Shown here: piece after piece, positions 1-12,767 of the stretch
How the letters are laid out: each line of letters starts with the position of its first letter
Numbering within the stretch: position 1 is the first letter of the stretch
Position numbers and translations under genes: made by a program
Assembly: GCA_950295325.1 (NCBI GenBank)
Contig: OX485806.1
Span: forward strand, 36,518,001-36,582,000
Length of the DNA: 64,000 nt
Origin: Polytrichum commune
Lineage: Eukaryota; Streptophyta; Polytrichopsida; Polytrichales; Polytrichaceae
Reading direction: 5' to 3'
The notes under the pieces: generated by a model
What the model saw: the letters and a program-made list of their open reading frames with translations, nothing else
The model's database searches: none
What the model was told of the DNA's origin: nothing

Positions 1-2904
1 ACAACTTGGACTTCAACAATGTGGAGCTTTAAAGTCATGGGGTCTTCCAAAGAATCATCCAATATATGTACAAGCTATGGGTCACACACCCGAATCATAG
101 TGGTTATTACTATATTGTCATATAGCAATACATGGTATCACATGTCCACGGTACCTCTCATGAAATGCTATGGGAAACATCTAAAAACACTTTCATCTTT
201 GTGCTTTTGTTATTGAATTTGTTTTGGACATATATTACTACCATGGAACCTTGACAATGTTATATAATTTATTGGTAATATTATCCAAGGTAACATTGTT
301 TGATAACCATGAGGTAGTATGAAATGGGCATGTGCTAACCTCGTCCAACGCGCATGTTTCTAGGTGGACGTAAATGTAATTTAGATTTTGGATAAGACAA
401 AACCTAAGGAAACACCATGGAAGACTTAAAAGATGATTTCTATATCATCAAGGTGTTTCATGTTAGTTTAATTAGGACATACATGGGTTTGTTTCAGGTG
501 ATTTGAGGTTTCAAGCATCAATTCAAACAATTATTCATAATTCAAGGGTTTGGAGTCTCTTGACAACAAAACATGCATTTGTGGCAGTCAAGGAGTGCTA
601 ACATGTGAGCGGTGAGCATGGAGTAGTGAGTGATGAGCAGTAACTTATGAGCAGTGAGGTTGGCAGATTATTTGGAGATGCATTGACTAGTATCCTAAAA
701 AAATGGTATTTTGACATAAGTAGTAACATTTTTTTGAATAATAATATGAGTGGGAAGTTCACACAAACTGCAATCAACCTAATGAATGCCCTACTTTACT
801 TTTAAAATCAACAACTGCAAGCTTGGTATGAGATTTTGGAGATGATCCTTAACATTGTCGTTAGATTCAACATTCAATTTCTTAAGAAGAAAAATGCAAC
901 CACATTCCAAGTATCAAGCATGCTCTAGACTATATTTCTAGAATTCATGTAGGTTTGAGAAATGAATTGATGAAGGCATTGCCAAAAATTTGGAAACTAA
1001 AGTTTTTGGACATAGATGAAAGTACAATAGGAAATTACATGCCCATACCAATGTAGTCAATGTGGAACCATGCATAATGTCGCTCTCTAGCAGCTTGGGC
1101 ACCTTTCTGTCTAATAATTTATTAAAGTGAAAAAGTAAGTTAGGCAACCCAGAAAGTAATATTCTAAAATTGGGTAGATTCAAAAAATTGATTTTTTAAT
1201 AAGTTAGACATTCATTCCCATTCTCTTGTCTCATTCCTATTTTTATGGTAGTGTGTAGGCGTGACTTATGGAGCAAATTCATGCTTGTAATGCTTTTAAA
1301 CAATGAGTGAGATTGATGCCACGTGAAGACATTATTGAAGTTATTTGAAGCTACTTTGTTGGATTCCAGTGAATGTCACTTGCATTATTATGATTTTAGG
1401 CACCTTTTGAATGTATTTTTTTGGACACTCAACAAAATTAATTTCCCAAAAATTTAGGCACCTTCAAAATTAATTATTTTTTGCCCAAGCTGCTAGAGAG
1501 CTATGGTAGAAACTCCGTAACTACCTCGTTTTGTCTTCTATTCCCTTCTCTTTATCACTAACATGTTTAATACACTCCTTCGCCTCAACATCTACAAATG
1601 GCAAGATGTGATGGTCATAACCCAACAACTTACTACAATGTGATGTTGTTGAGGTTGGATCCACAACCTTTGTGACCGCCGTTGCATGTAATGGAATAAT
1701 TATGCAAGTGGGAGGGAACATCACATTTTTCATTTTAAAAAAAAACTCAAATAGTCAGCATTCATTATTGTATAATAACATGTTGAATGATTTCAAAATC
1801 AAACAAACATGAAACAAATGGCAAACTTATGTCCCATGGGGTGCGCCTTTCATTAAAAACTAAGAAGCACATGCATTATCAACTCTAAAATTCCCCTATA
1901 TACAATTTTAATTTTTTTTTAATTAATTGTTTTTGGTTTGGAAGGGAGGGGGGGGGGTAAAATCAAGCAATACACGTACAATTTCAATGATAAAAATACA
2001 AGTGAAAATATGTATACATGAAAATAATTACATTTATATATAGACATCAACATAAGTATACAAATATAGCCATCATTCTTCATAAGGATTTATAAGGATT
2101 TAAGGCTTCATATGCAATATGCCAACCATTGTTATTCTCTTCACTACCCATATTAGCTATCCCTTCTAGTCTACATTAACCTTTTACCTAGACCTTATTA
2201 CTATCACGTTACCAATGATGTTATTCTTGAAGATTGTACTAGTCCTCCCTACCCCCTTGATATTGGTCAAAACTCATAGATACTATACTATACTATACTA
2301 TACTATAGAGAGTGGGTCCCTAGGCGGTAGTAATATTGAGGCGTTGACCAACTTAGTCCTCTTAACTCTAACACTAATGCAGTAGATACTTCTTGTTATT
2401 AGGGGAAATGAAGGTAAGACATACACAAGTCTCGTCTTTCCAAGGCTTCTTGGAACTAATTGCTTACACAATGATCATCCACAAACCACAAACACAAACA
2501 ATTTAGGAATCCCTTCCAACCCAAATACTAAAATTCCAAGGATCAACAATATTACATTCATTAGCAAGGTTGTACACTGCAAAACTTCACCACTTCCTTG
2601 TATTGCTTACCCACTTTTACACTTTCTAAGTAGGTACTAGGTTTTGTGACCTAAGAAACCCTTAGTTAACTATCCTAACCACCACTTATGCGGTCATCCT
2701 AAAGGTTACAAGAACCTCCCTTGTGTTTATCCTTTATAAATCTTCTCATTTTCCAATAGTTGTGGTTACCTCCTCAAAAACAACCTAATTCTACCGTTGG
2801 ATAATTACTTTGGATAAAACACAACTCCTTGCCATAAGAGCCCATATAGAAGTTTTGACAACATCATTTACAAAGCATTTGAGAATAATAAAAGGTGAGC
2901 GATC
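1..2904. other. AT-rich intergenic DNA, no gene seen
   Basis: All frames are closed by stops at short intervals and the small ORFs show no recognisable domain. The only structured sequence is a short ACTAT pentamer microsatellite at about 2280-2306 and a poly-G run near 1948. I see no tRNA or other RNA gene. Confidence 0.6.
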
Positions 2905-3345
2905 TTCAATGATACCCAAATATTGATATTTGTATCCTTGCCACTAAGGACATAAATTTCAATTTTTTTTGAGATTTTTTAAGGTCACTTTGAAAAACCA
3001 TTTGTAAACCATTTGATAAAAATAGAATAAAGTTGTGAGAGTAACTTAAAATCACCCAAATGTTGATATTAGTCATTTTGGCACCGAGATGACTAATTTC
3101 AAAATATTGGAGATTTTTCAAAATCGCTTTGAATGCGTTGGGAAGTGTTACAAGGGCCATTTGTAAACCATTTGAAAAAAAATAAAAAAAAATCATGAGA
3201 GAAACTCAAAGGTACCTAAATGTTGATATTAGTCACCTGGGCATTGAGGTGACAAATTTCTCGTTTTTGAAGATTTTCCAAAATATTTTGGAATGCCTGA
3301 GGAAGCCTTGCAAAGGCCATTTGTAAACCATTTGAGAGAAATTGA
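2905..3345. repeat. Degenerate tandem repeat, three ~150 bp units
   Basis: Three successive copies (about 2905-3054, 3055-3215, 3216-3345) share the order: a phrase like CCAAATGTTGATATTAGTC, a 'gacaaatttc' phrase, an AT-rich block ending near TTTTCAAAAT, then GGCCATTTGTAAACCATTTG. Copies differ by substitutions and small indels, so this is an old duplication. No coding function is apparent. Confidence 0.7.
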
Positions 3346-4162
3346 ATGTATTTGTAACCAAAATCAAATTTCATTTTTTTCCCCTTCAAAACCACTCCTT
3401 ATAGTATTCCAAAAATTGATAGTATTTTTTATTATCTTATGGTTTAAATGATTATTTGTTTGTAAATCTAGATTTTATCATGTCCCTAGCTTCAATGTCA
3501 CATGTTGCATGGTCAAATTTTCATGAGCTACATCATATGAATGGAAAAAATGTCTTAAATCTTTCTTAAATTTGAGAGTGAAAATGAATTGGGGATGAGG
3601 TATTTAACTTGTAAGTGAACCTTGGGATGAGATGTTTAACCTAGAAGATGTTGGTTTCCTACTCCAAAAAATTGGCACAATCCATATACATATGCTGCCA
3701 AACATAGGAACATATGGGGGAGTAGAACAGTTACACCATATTCCACAGTGGGGAAGAAATACCAATGGATTCTACTACAAACACATGTATATCATGTATT
3801 CATGTATCTATATGCAAGGTTGGCTACATGATGGCGAACACCCTTATGTATGCAACTATAACCTTGAACTACAACAAGGTCATGCGCATCATAACCGAAT
3901 CAAACTCAAATCATATATGATTACAACTATTGTCGAGTACTAATAGTCAATAGGTGGGACCATTTTCTGTGCATTAATGTGAGGGGGGGGGGGTTTGGTG
4001 AGAAAGTGTCATTGGGGCAAGTGGTGTGAAGGCATGGTGGTAGTTGGTTTGGGCTTGCATTTCTTGTATTCAGAAGGTGGCAATGTTAATCATTATTTTG
4101 ATTGCCTCTTCGCCTCCCATTGCCTCAAAGCATTGAGATTGAGATTGTTGTAGTCATGGTGG
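3346..4162. other. Intergenic, nothing recognised
   Basis: AT-rich sequence with a poly-G run near 3982-3991. A 103-codon open frame at 3632-3943 (+) has no recognisable domain or coding character and is treated as chance. Confidence 0.5.
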
Positions 4163-4600
4163 AATATGGAGAGAGAGAGAGAGAGAGAGAGATCCTCGGG
4201 GTTCCTTTGTGTAAGCAAATTTAGATTTGATGATTGATGAAAGAATCACATGAGTGGGAGGAGTGGTCCTTGATAAAATAAAATTGTGAGCACCAATAAT
4301 CGCCACATTCTTCACATTTATTTTTACTCCCATTGTCAAAATTTGTGCTGATTGTAGTGAAGTCTTTAAATTATGTGTGTACAATACGGAGAGAGAGAGA
4401 GAGAGAGACTCCTAGCTTTTCGGTGTGAGGGAATCAAGATATGGCAATTGATGAAAGAATATGATGAGCAAGAGGATTGATTTTGGACAAAATAAAATTG
4501 TTAGTGCCGATGATTGCCACAACATTCACATATTTTTACTTCTTTTGTCAAAATTCTTGTTGAATTGTGGTATAATCTTGTTTGTGTATGTTTTCAAAAT
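4163..4600. repeat. Tandem duplication of ~220 bp, each copy led by a (GA)n tract
   Basis: Copy 1 (about 4163-4383) and copy 2 (about 4384-4600) each start with a GA microsatellite. Both continue through 'attgatgaaagaat', 'gataaaataaaattgt' or 'gacaaaataaaattgt', and 'cacatttatttttac' or 'cacatatttttac' in the same order. They are diverged but clearly homologous. Confidence 0.75.
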
Positions 4601-5210
4601 GTGTAAATACATAGGATTTTTGTTGGATTTCAGATGTTGCCAACTTATTTGGACTATTTTCACTCCTTACTTGTATCTCTTGAATCCTAAATTAAAGAAG
4701 TTGCTCGTAGGTAGAATAAAGAAAACATTTCATAAAGTTTGTAATTATCTAGGCAAAGGTACGAGGAAATTTATTGATCTCACTTGAAGGTTGTCTGATC
4801 AACATTGTTTCATGACTTCCGTTGGGAATCTTTGTCTTTTAAACCTAATCTAATTTCAAATGTCATGCACTTCTTGATAATTATTTATGTGGATTGTGAC
4901 AATGGAAGTAAAAATGTTATTTTTCAATAAATTCAATGTAGCTTGTTGAAGACTTGGGACTTTTTAGCTAAAACATATCAATTGTAATTCAACACGTTAC
5001 AAACTTGTGGAATTGAATTAATCCACAAATGTAAAGAGATTGTATGCAATATGAAAGAGAAAATATTTTGTAAAATTTATAATAATTGAGATAGATTTTT
5101 ATGAGCTTCATTGACAATTGAAGATTGTTTGATTACATTGTACTATACAATTTATTCAAAATTTAATGTATTCTAAATGTATCCGATTATCATTGTGCAT
5201 TAAATTTTGA
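4601..5210. other. Intergenic, nothing recognised
   Basis: AT-rich sequence with no long ORF, hairpin or repeat that I can support. Confidence 0.5.
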
Positions 5211-6212
5211 TGTGGTGTGAAGGGGTTGAATTGATTCCTTTATCAATTAACCTAGTAGTGGTGGTTAATAGGAGTTAAATAGTAAAAAATTGGATCGGTT
5301 TGTCGCAATCCTTGCTAGCTCCCTTTAATCATCTTGGCCATTTCTTAATTTTAGCAAGGGTCATGAGCGTTAACCCTTCACATTCCACCATGTGAATGGT
5401 TAGCACCCCATGCCACGGACATCTTTAGTTTATAAGTGAGGGACCAACCCTCCTACACTTGCATTTGAGGCTCTCCCCTTAATCAATGTTCAATGATTAG
5501 ATCTGGACTTCCATCCATGGAAGTCCAATCTTAAGTTGATCATTACATTGCCAGAGCAACACTACAACAATCCAAACCTTATTAAACAACTATGCCCTCA
5601 CATTGGGCCAATGCCCGGGGAGGCCATGCCGTTTGGATAAGGATTGGTCGGCCACGCCGCCTCACCCATATAAGCCTCTAAGACTTTAAGTAGGGCCCCT
5701 ATCCCATTGTCCAAAAACCTTTTGTCTCTCTACTAAGAGTTGGGACCAAGTAGACATTTTTCCTTAGACGCTGGGGTTAGAAACCCAAGCAGCTTCAAAC
5801 CACCATAACTTCTTCTTATGATCTTTAATGCCATCAAACGATCATTCTATTGATATGACTCTTCACGTAGATGCCAATGGACCTCTCCGTTATTTAATTT
5901 AGGCAAGTTTTGAGGAAGTTATGCTTGCTCAAACCTAGGCAGTCATGGGCGCCACTCCTAGATTACTGTTGTCCCAGGGCGTTGTCTCTAGGCAACACCT
6001 CACTCAAATTGCCATATCTCCTAACTCACACCTTTGATTGAAGTCTTCTTGAGCATTCTAGAATACCGACGCTGGAAACTACTCATAGCCTATGGCCTTA
6101 TTCTCGTAACTCCTAGACTCCGTGGGCGGGAGGCGTTTTCAATGTCCGGGGCCCTCACCCACACTAAGATTACTTAGGCCCTTTCACCAATGACACCACA
6201 AGTCTCGGGTGT
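5211..6212. other. Possible decayed solo LTR
   Basis: This ~1 kb block has higher GC than its surroundings, no ORF, and alternating pyrimidine-rich stretches. It starts near TGTGGTGTGAAGGGG and ends near CTCGGGTGTTAC, which resembles the '...GGGTGTTAC' termini of many plant Ty3/gypsy LTRs. I could not find a second copy, a target duplication or a primer-binding site, so this is only a suggestion from composition and terminal motifs. Confidence 0.25.
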
Positions 6213-9200
6213 TACTTTCGAATTAAATGATTATTTTAGAATTGACTAAGTTAAAATAAAACAATAAGTGGTTGAGAGTGACAAAAACTTAAGATATTCT
6301 GATGATCTAATGTAAGTACATGCCAAAATGATCAACTGAGTGAAGTGAATGATGTTGAAAATGTATTCTTATTTAGCCAATTTGCCTCGACAATGTAAGA
6401 TTCATTTTAACAAGTGATTTTTGACATTAGTAAGTAAAAAATAGATAAAACGCTTAGATTAAAAAGATTGATAGTGATTAAGTCTTTGGAAAGATAATCT
6501 AATACAAGTGGGACGTGATTAAGTAATAGTTAATAAAAAGACTCACCCCTGCAGCATGGAACAACCTTATTTAAGGGGTGTTGAGTTTATTCTGAATCAT
6601 ATCTTATTCTCCGATTTCGGTTATTTTCTTAGTCTTGGACTTCCAGACCTCCGGATTATTTATTTATTTTTAATTTATTTTTATAAATTTTAACTCCAAC
6701 TGCTGCTGACCTCAATTGATCCCATCCTTGATTTGAAAGACTTATTTCTTAGTTTATTTAGTAATTTTGATAACAATTATTTTCAAGAGGAAGTGAAGTT
6801 GTTATCTTTGTTTAATAAAATAATTTTTATATAGGTCATTTAATTTTTATTTCTTGTGTTAAGCTTGTACTTTAATTCCTCTTCCTTTGTTGATGAATTA
6901 TAATTCGTTTCTATAAAATGTCGTATTGATTTGTAATCTTTCGTCGAAAGGACAACAAACTACAAAAGTTTACTATATTGTGCTTTTGAGTCCAATCATA
7001 ATATATCTTATATATGTAAATAGATATTAAAGTCTTCTTAAAAAAATTCTTATAAAAATTCTTAAATATGTCAAAAAATTATGATTATTTTTGTGAGATA
7101 TACTCTGTTTTAACATTATTGGCTTTGTAATTTTATTCCAGCTTATTAGAGTGTTCATTTTCTATGAGTTTTATATTCCTAGGAAAATATTGAATTTGCT
7201 TTAGGATAATTAGTTTTGTTTATTCTTAAAATCTCATATAAATTTATAGGTATTATTGTTAAACAACTCACAAAAATTTACTTACCTCATATTTTCTTTA
7301 AAATAATTAGAAATTTGAAAGGGTCATATTGGTTTTTTGGCCGTCTTGGATTGAATAATAATAATAAAATCACATTAAAATGATCAAAGTAACCTACTTC
7401 TCGACAACTAAGCTTGTGTTGGACTAATTAGACATTTTGGAGGACTAAGATATTTTCACTCATAAAGACTTCCGAATGTTAGAATAATTTATTTGTGAAC
7501 TAAAAGTAAGTTTAAACCAATCCTTGATTTAAAAACCTAAAGAATGCTTACTTTAACTCACATGTGGTAATTGCAATAATTTTTTTAGTGATCCAATCTA
7601 AGAATCTACATTCAATCATATCTTGCTAAAATATTTGTGTTTAATTAAAAAAATCAATTAAATTAACTCCACGTATTGTATAATATGAAAAGACACTCAT
7701 AAATCAATGGCAAGACATGTGATATATAATGTTGGTATTGGTCCAATTATACTATGTCCTAAATTTTAAAAGTCACTTTGATTAAGCGGCTGTGATTGGT
7801 GGAAAGCAAAGTTGCTTACTATTTTATTGGTTTTATACCGCGTTCCAAATCCTAAGTCTCAATATCCTACATAGCGGCAAAATATGGCTCCAAAAAGCTG
7901 CCAAAATTTAGCATTGGACTTGTGTCATCTAAAAATGGTGATCCAACCCAATGATAAGTCTTGACTTGGATCTTATTAAAATAAAAATAAAAATAATCAA
8001 TCACTTAAGTCTTAAATGATGAAACAATTTAAAATGAGATTTTCAACTTCAAATGGATAGGTTTTTTTCAAAAAATTAATTTTAGCAAATAAAAAATTCA
8101 CGTGACGTAGCTATAAATTGAGCTTGTCTATCACTACAAAAAGAATCAATGGTTATCCTTAATGCCGCATGAAGTCCTCACATTTGACAACTCATTTTGA
8201 CAAATCTACAACTCAAAGAATGTATATATAAATATGCAACTTCCCATCACTCCATGTCATTAGTGATTCTAGCTGTTTATATAAAAACATTCATCATCAA
8301 AACAATAAAATTCTGGTTTATGATGTACCTTTGAAGTAATCAAATTTTATGGCAAAAAAGAATGAAACAAATATATATCATTTACTTATCATCATTTTTC
8401 TAGTATCTTTTTTGGTTGATTTATGTGTCATTCTATTTAGAAATCGTAGGTTTATAGAAAATAAAGTTCAACAAATTTGGCAACTATACTTTAAAACATT
8501 TTCAAACCACTCATTAAATTTTTTCACCAATTTTTTGATGTGAAGATTTAATTTTACTTTTTTGTGTGTGGTTTCAAATTTGATAAGGTAGTGACCTTCC
8601 CGTGTGATATCATCTTTCAAATCAAGTTTCTATGCGTATCAATGTTTTTGTAGATACATGATATCTACTTTAGACTAGGCCATCATATCTGTATGGATTT
8701 AGTTTTGAAATTGTGTAAATGGTATTTGCCATGGATGAAAAGTACAAACACCAAGATACATACTCTCAAGGAAGACTTACCTAATGTCTCATATATGCAT
8801 TTGTCACATTATTAATCATTAATAGCTATCATTAGTAAGACAAATGATAGCTATTTCACTTTGGAAATGCAATATGCTCCCTCTTGCGACTCATATGAAT
8901 AAACCCATGGGAAAACCAAATAAATAAAAAGCTAGCTTAATTTCGATCAACATCTTTCATTCTTATTTATCTTACAAATTCCTCAATATCTAGTATATTA
9001 TTAAGGATCGTTACTTATCCTTTATTCATCATCTTCAAACGTCGGCTTTAGCCATGAAGTTAATCACAAAGTTCATCTTATCTTTCTTTCTTAACTTTTC
9101 ATAGGCATCAACAATCTTCAAGAAAACTTGGTTCTTTTTTAGGTTAACCCTTTGTCATTTTCTCAGCTTAACATAATCTTCCTCCACATGGTATTTCTCT

Positions 9201-9401
9201 ATCTTAATCATCAATGGACTCTTCCTTTATCACTCTTCCTTTATTATTTAAGTTGTGTGGACCAATTGGCATTAAATCCATAGCCTTGATTAGTGATTCC
9301 AACCGTACGTAATGGGTTTCTTTTCCTAATCTTCAAGACTTCAGCCATTAGCATCTTAAACAAGAATAGTCTTCAAGTTTACAAAACTTTGTAATACCAC
9401 C
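6213..9401. other. AT-rich intergenic DNA
   Basis: No gene seen. A 13-bp perfect stem (AATAGCTATCATT, 8821-8833, with its complement at 8843-8855) forms a small hairpin with a 9 nt loop. The 64-codon frame at 8349-8543 is AT-driven and not supported. Confidence 0.5.
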
Positions 9402-9643
9402 AGAAGAAAACTTGTCTATTACAACCATCCGATGTGAATTGTCCATTGCAACTCATGATGAGAAAATGAATAAATAAATTGATTCGCTTGTCAACCGGAG
9501 GTTTTGCTTGTGAATTGTCTAGAAACTGCAACCAAAAACCTCCGATTGACAACCAAATTCATTTATATGTGCATTTACTTGCCATGAGTTGCAATAAATA
9601 CGTTACAATGAATGGTTGTATTTTGGACAAGTTTTCTTAGAAC
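9402..9643. repeat. Foldback element (~240 bp, imperfect inverted repeat)
   Basis: The left arm starts AGAAGAAAACTTGTC and the right arm ends GACAAGTTTTCTTAGAA. The arms match in order through 'acaacca', 'attgcaactcat' and an inner stem with CGGAGGTTTT. The loop is small, so nearly the whole unit is palindromic, as in a MITE or foldback element. No convincing target duplication was found. Confidence 0.6.
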
Positions 9644-9950
9644 TAATATATTCATTAATCTAGTTTTCCCTAAAAATGTTCATGTATGCTCATGCCCAGG
9701 CTCATACTTAGCCCTCCCTAGAACCCCTACCATTTATCGCCCCCCCCCCTCCAAAAAAAGTGGTACATTATAACATAATATTTTTGAGTAAGGCTAGGAG
9801 AATACTTTGATGTTTTTATCAAAGCATGATGAGGTGGGTGGCTGGTCATGTGCAACAATTCTTGGACGTGGAAAGAGGCCTCCTACTTCTTAGACTCATC
9901 TCAAAGATCCAACATTTAAAGAAGAACCTTGAAATGTTTGATATTAAATA

Positions 9951-10326
9951 CTACACCAAATATGATGTTTAGTGTCATACGGTATTTTATGTCACTATGT
10001 TTTTGGATGACATTGCTTATGAATAAATGAACAAATATTGTCATGGATGATGGATGAGTTCATCCATTGGCCAAAACCCTACCTTCTATTGTCAGTAACT
10101 TGTGATAAAATATTTTCATGGATGATTGAAATTTGGATGAAAAACCACTTGGTAAGTGACAGTTATTGCAACACTGTAAATCTGTAATCCCCATTAAAAA
10201 AATTTACAAGGAATGACAAATAATGTTGGGTTAACATTTAGTGTTGGTAACACTGCACCGCGGTTTAAAATTAGTATTGAGCAAGACAATTAGAATTGAT
10301 GACACTAAATATCATATTTTGTGTAG
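9951..10326. mobile_element. Non-autonomous TIR element (MITE-like), 376 bp
   Basis: The left end (9951-9978) and the reverse complement of the right end (10299-10326) match at 26 of 28 positions, starting CTACAC and ending TTTAGTGTCAT. No ORF lies between them. The flanking bases do not give a clear target duplication, so the superfamily is unassigned. Confidence 0.65.
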
Positions 10327-10454
10327 TTCGTATGTATGGTTTTCCAAAAAAGATTTTGGCTTTATTTGATTTTGAGTACTAAGCCACTTGGATCGTGTGA
10401 GCCATGGGAGTGCTTGCCTACTTTCTAAATTCTTAAGCAACAACTTAATAGTAT

Positions 10455-10726
10455 CACTAGTAGGAAACATGGGCTTTGATTGTACTTATCATTTGACATG
10501 GGTGGTCATTTGCGCACATAATCCAAGTAACTGGAGTTCAGTCAAATCTATGAATTTGATAATGTGTAAGGAAGAAAAGAGGGTCTTTGTGGACACAACC
10601 CATACAACACAATGTCATCTAGGGCATGTCAAAAGCATCGATTTTTGTCAAAGTTAGTTGATTTGCCGTGAAATCGATGTTTTTGACATGTCATAAGTGT
10701 CAAAAGTGCTCTCTTTTCTACTAGTG
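10455..10726. mobile_element. CACTA-like MITE, ~270 bp
   Basis: The ends read CACTAGTAGGAAA on the left and TTTTCTACTAGTG on the right, inverted repeats matching at 12 of 13 positions. CACTAGTAGAAA-type termini are known from CACTA-derived plant MITEs. Inside is a separate hairpin (10625-10644 with 10671-10690, 19 of 20 paired). A 3 bp target duplication is not evident (TAT versus AAA), so the assignment rests on the termini. Confidence 0.5.
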
Positions 10727-10751
10727 AAATATCAAAGTTTCAAATATTAAA

Positions 10752-11570
10752 CTAAAGTGAAAGTGTTCATGGGTGTGTTTCACATGTCATTTACGAATGT
10801 TTGGAAACGGCTGGATGAAAATATGGTAAGGCATTGTACTTTGCTTTTCAAGTGTGAGGTTGTTGCCAGTCACAAGCCGGACCACCGTTTTCACTTTCGA
10901 GACAAAAACATATAATGTTTCTTAGATTTGCTAGGTGTCATATGACACGCATCAAAAAGACCTCTTAATATCCTACTAACATGAGCAGGCCTAAAATGGA
11001 CACTTTCAACTCTACACCCACTTCTCCTAAGATATAAAACATGCGATTAGTGCTCAAGACGGTTAGCATATCCAAATCATGGCCATAAACAATTTCCTCA
11101 TAATTTTCAGAGCTCATACGACTATCTTATTCATCATCAAAGACAAGATCTTTCTTATTAAATGATCATATAACCCCCCCATCCCAAAAAAAACCATGTT
11201 GACTGGGTGTTGACTATGAAACCTATAAAGTTACCAAATTTCGAGCACTTAATGCAACTTCTTTTCAACACTTTTTGTTTACTAGTGTCTATTCTTAGAT
11301 CCATACGGAACCACACACCACTCAAGAATAGGTGTACATTCAAGATGAGTAACCGAATTAGGCCTGCTTATCTTGGCGGAATAACGAAAGCATCAGCTTC
11401 ACCAAACTAAAGTGGGAGTATGTCACATTGACACGTCATTAAGAAATGTTTGAAAAGGACCCGCACGGAGATGATAAGGGAAGGGACTATAGTTTGCTTT
11501 TACGGCGTAGTGATGCTGCCGGGCAGAAGCCGGACCGAACTTTTGAGCTTTAAAATTTCGACGAAAGTGA
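10752..11570. repeat. Direct repeat pair flanking an insert-like block
   Basis: About 155 bp at 10752-10905 recurs in diverged form at about 11410-11570. Shared phrases include GAATGTTTGGAAA / AAATGTTTGAAAA, 'ttgcttttcaagtgt' / 'ttgcttttacggcgt' and CAAGCCGGACC / GAAGCCGGACC. The DNA between them, particularly 11150-11400, resembles 24940-25140, suggesting a repeat landed between the two copies. Confidence 0.5.
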
Positions 11571-11877
11571 AGCTAACTTAGTTCATTCTTTGTATCCATA
11601 CCGGCGACTATAAACTTCGCAGCAGCCAAACTTTTGTCCCAGAGCGCTTTGGATTCCATCGAAGCCAGCTGCATCAATTGCGCTTCGAAGGTTTTTTTCA
11701 TTAGATTGATCTACGTTACTAGCTTCACACGAGAGGCTCCCAAGTTTTCGCACAGGTTTAGCTTCCGCAGAACATTGTTAGATCCGCGGTCTCATGGGGA
11801 GAACGTTGTAGCTTGAGGTTAAAGTATTGCGGAATTGTGTTGGCAAAAGCTGGAGACTCAGTGCGAAGTGAGAAATT
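11571..11877 (+). promoter_or_regulatory. Possible core promoter region of the SAUR gene
   Basis: A CTATAAAC TATA-like stretch near 11608-11615 is followed by GC-richer DNA leading into the repeated leader of the SAUR gene. Placement as a promoter is inferred from the TATA-like motif and orientation only. Confidence 0.25.
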
Positions 11878-12575
11878 TTATTCATCCCTTGGTGATTTCT
11901 TGATTTCAGAGAGTTGTTAGTTGCTGCATCGCTGCAGTTTCAGTGTGAATTACAGGGACTTCCTCTCTGTTATTGCGCTATTAGTATCCGTTGATATTCA
12001 TGCTTTAGGACAATACACTCTCACCCGCAAATGATAGTGAATGCAGTGCAGTTTATTCATCCCTTGATACTCTTGGCTTCTCGATTGAAGGGAGTTGTTC
12101 ATTAGTTGCATCGTTGCAGTTTCAATATGAAGTAAAAGAGTCCTCTCTATTATTGCGCTGTTAGTGTGTGTCGACATTCGTGATTCAGGATTAATATACT
12201 CTCAACTGCAAATGATACTAGTGGGTGGAGTGCAATTCTTCTGGACAGTTTTCTTGATAACTCATTTTCCGGTTCGAGCTAGGTTTAGTCTCAATCTTTA
12301 AGTATTCGTCCAGTGTTTGCTGTGAGAAATCTATTCATACCTTTGATTCTTGAACGAAGAGATTACTTGCTAGTTGCGTCGTTGCAGTTTCATTTTGAAG
12401 TATAAGAGTCCTCTCTGTCACTGCGCTGTATCTCTCGACATTCAAGAATTAGGATTGATACACTCTCAACTGCAAATGATAGTAGATGGAGAGTGTTTCT
12501 TCTTGACAGTCTTCTTGGTAGCTTAATTTCGATTCGGGCTTGAGTCTCACTCTTTGAGTATTCGTCCAGTGTTTG
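11878..12575 (+). repeat. Threefold duplicated leader upstream of the SAUR gene
   Basis: Three diverged copies start near 11878, 12052 and 12329. Each runs through 'attcatccctt(t)g', a GTTGCATCGTTGCAGTTTCA-type phrase, 'tcctctct.ttattgcgct', a 'gacattc' phrase, ACACTCTCAACTGCAAATGA, and in copies 2 and 3 'ttcgtccagtgtttgc'. Together they occupy most of the ~900 bp before the start codon. They may be repeated 5'-UTR or cis-regulatory sequence; which of these is not shown. Confidence 0.75.
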
Positions 12576-12767
12576 CCTCTAGTTTGTAGACACACTGTAG
12601 CTAACGAGGAGCCATGTCCATTGCCTTGTTGCACTTGCATGATAGACCATCAGCAGCTCCTTTCGAATGATTTTCCCCCTTCAAGAACTTTAAACATTTA
12701 ACCTTATCTTAGAGTTTTCAGTTGAGCACATCTTAGAGCCACACAAATCGTCCTGCTGCGAACGACA

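Noticed and set aside
5211-6212. Complete LTR retrotransposon
   Set aside because: Only one LTR-like block is present, with no internal coding region or target duplication; kept as a low-confidence solo LTR.
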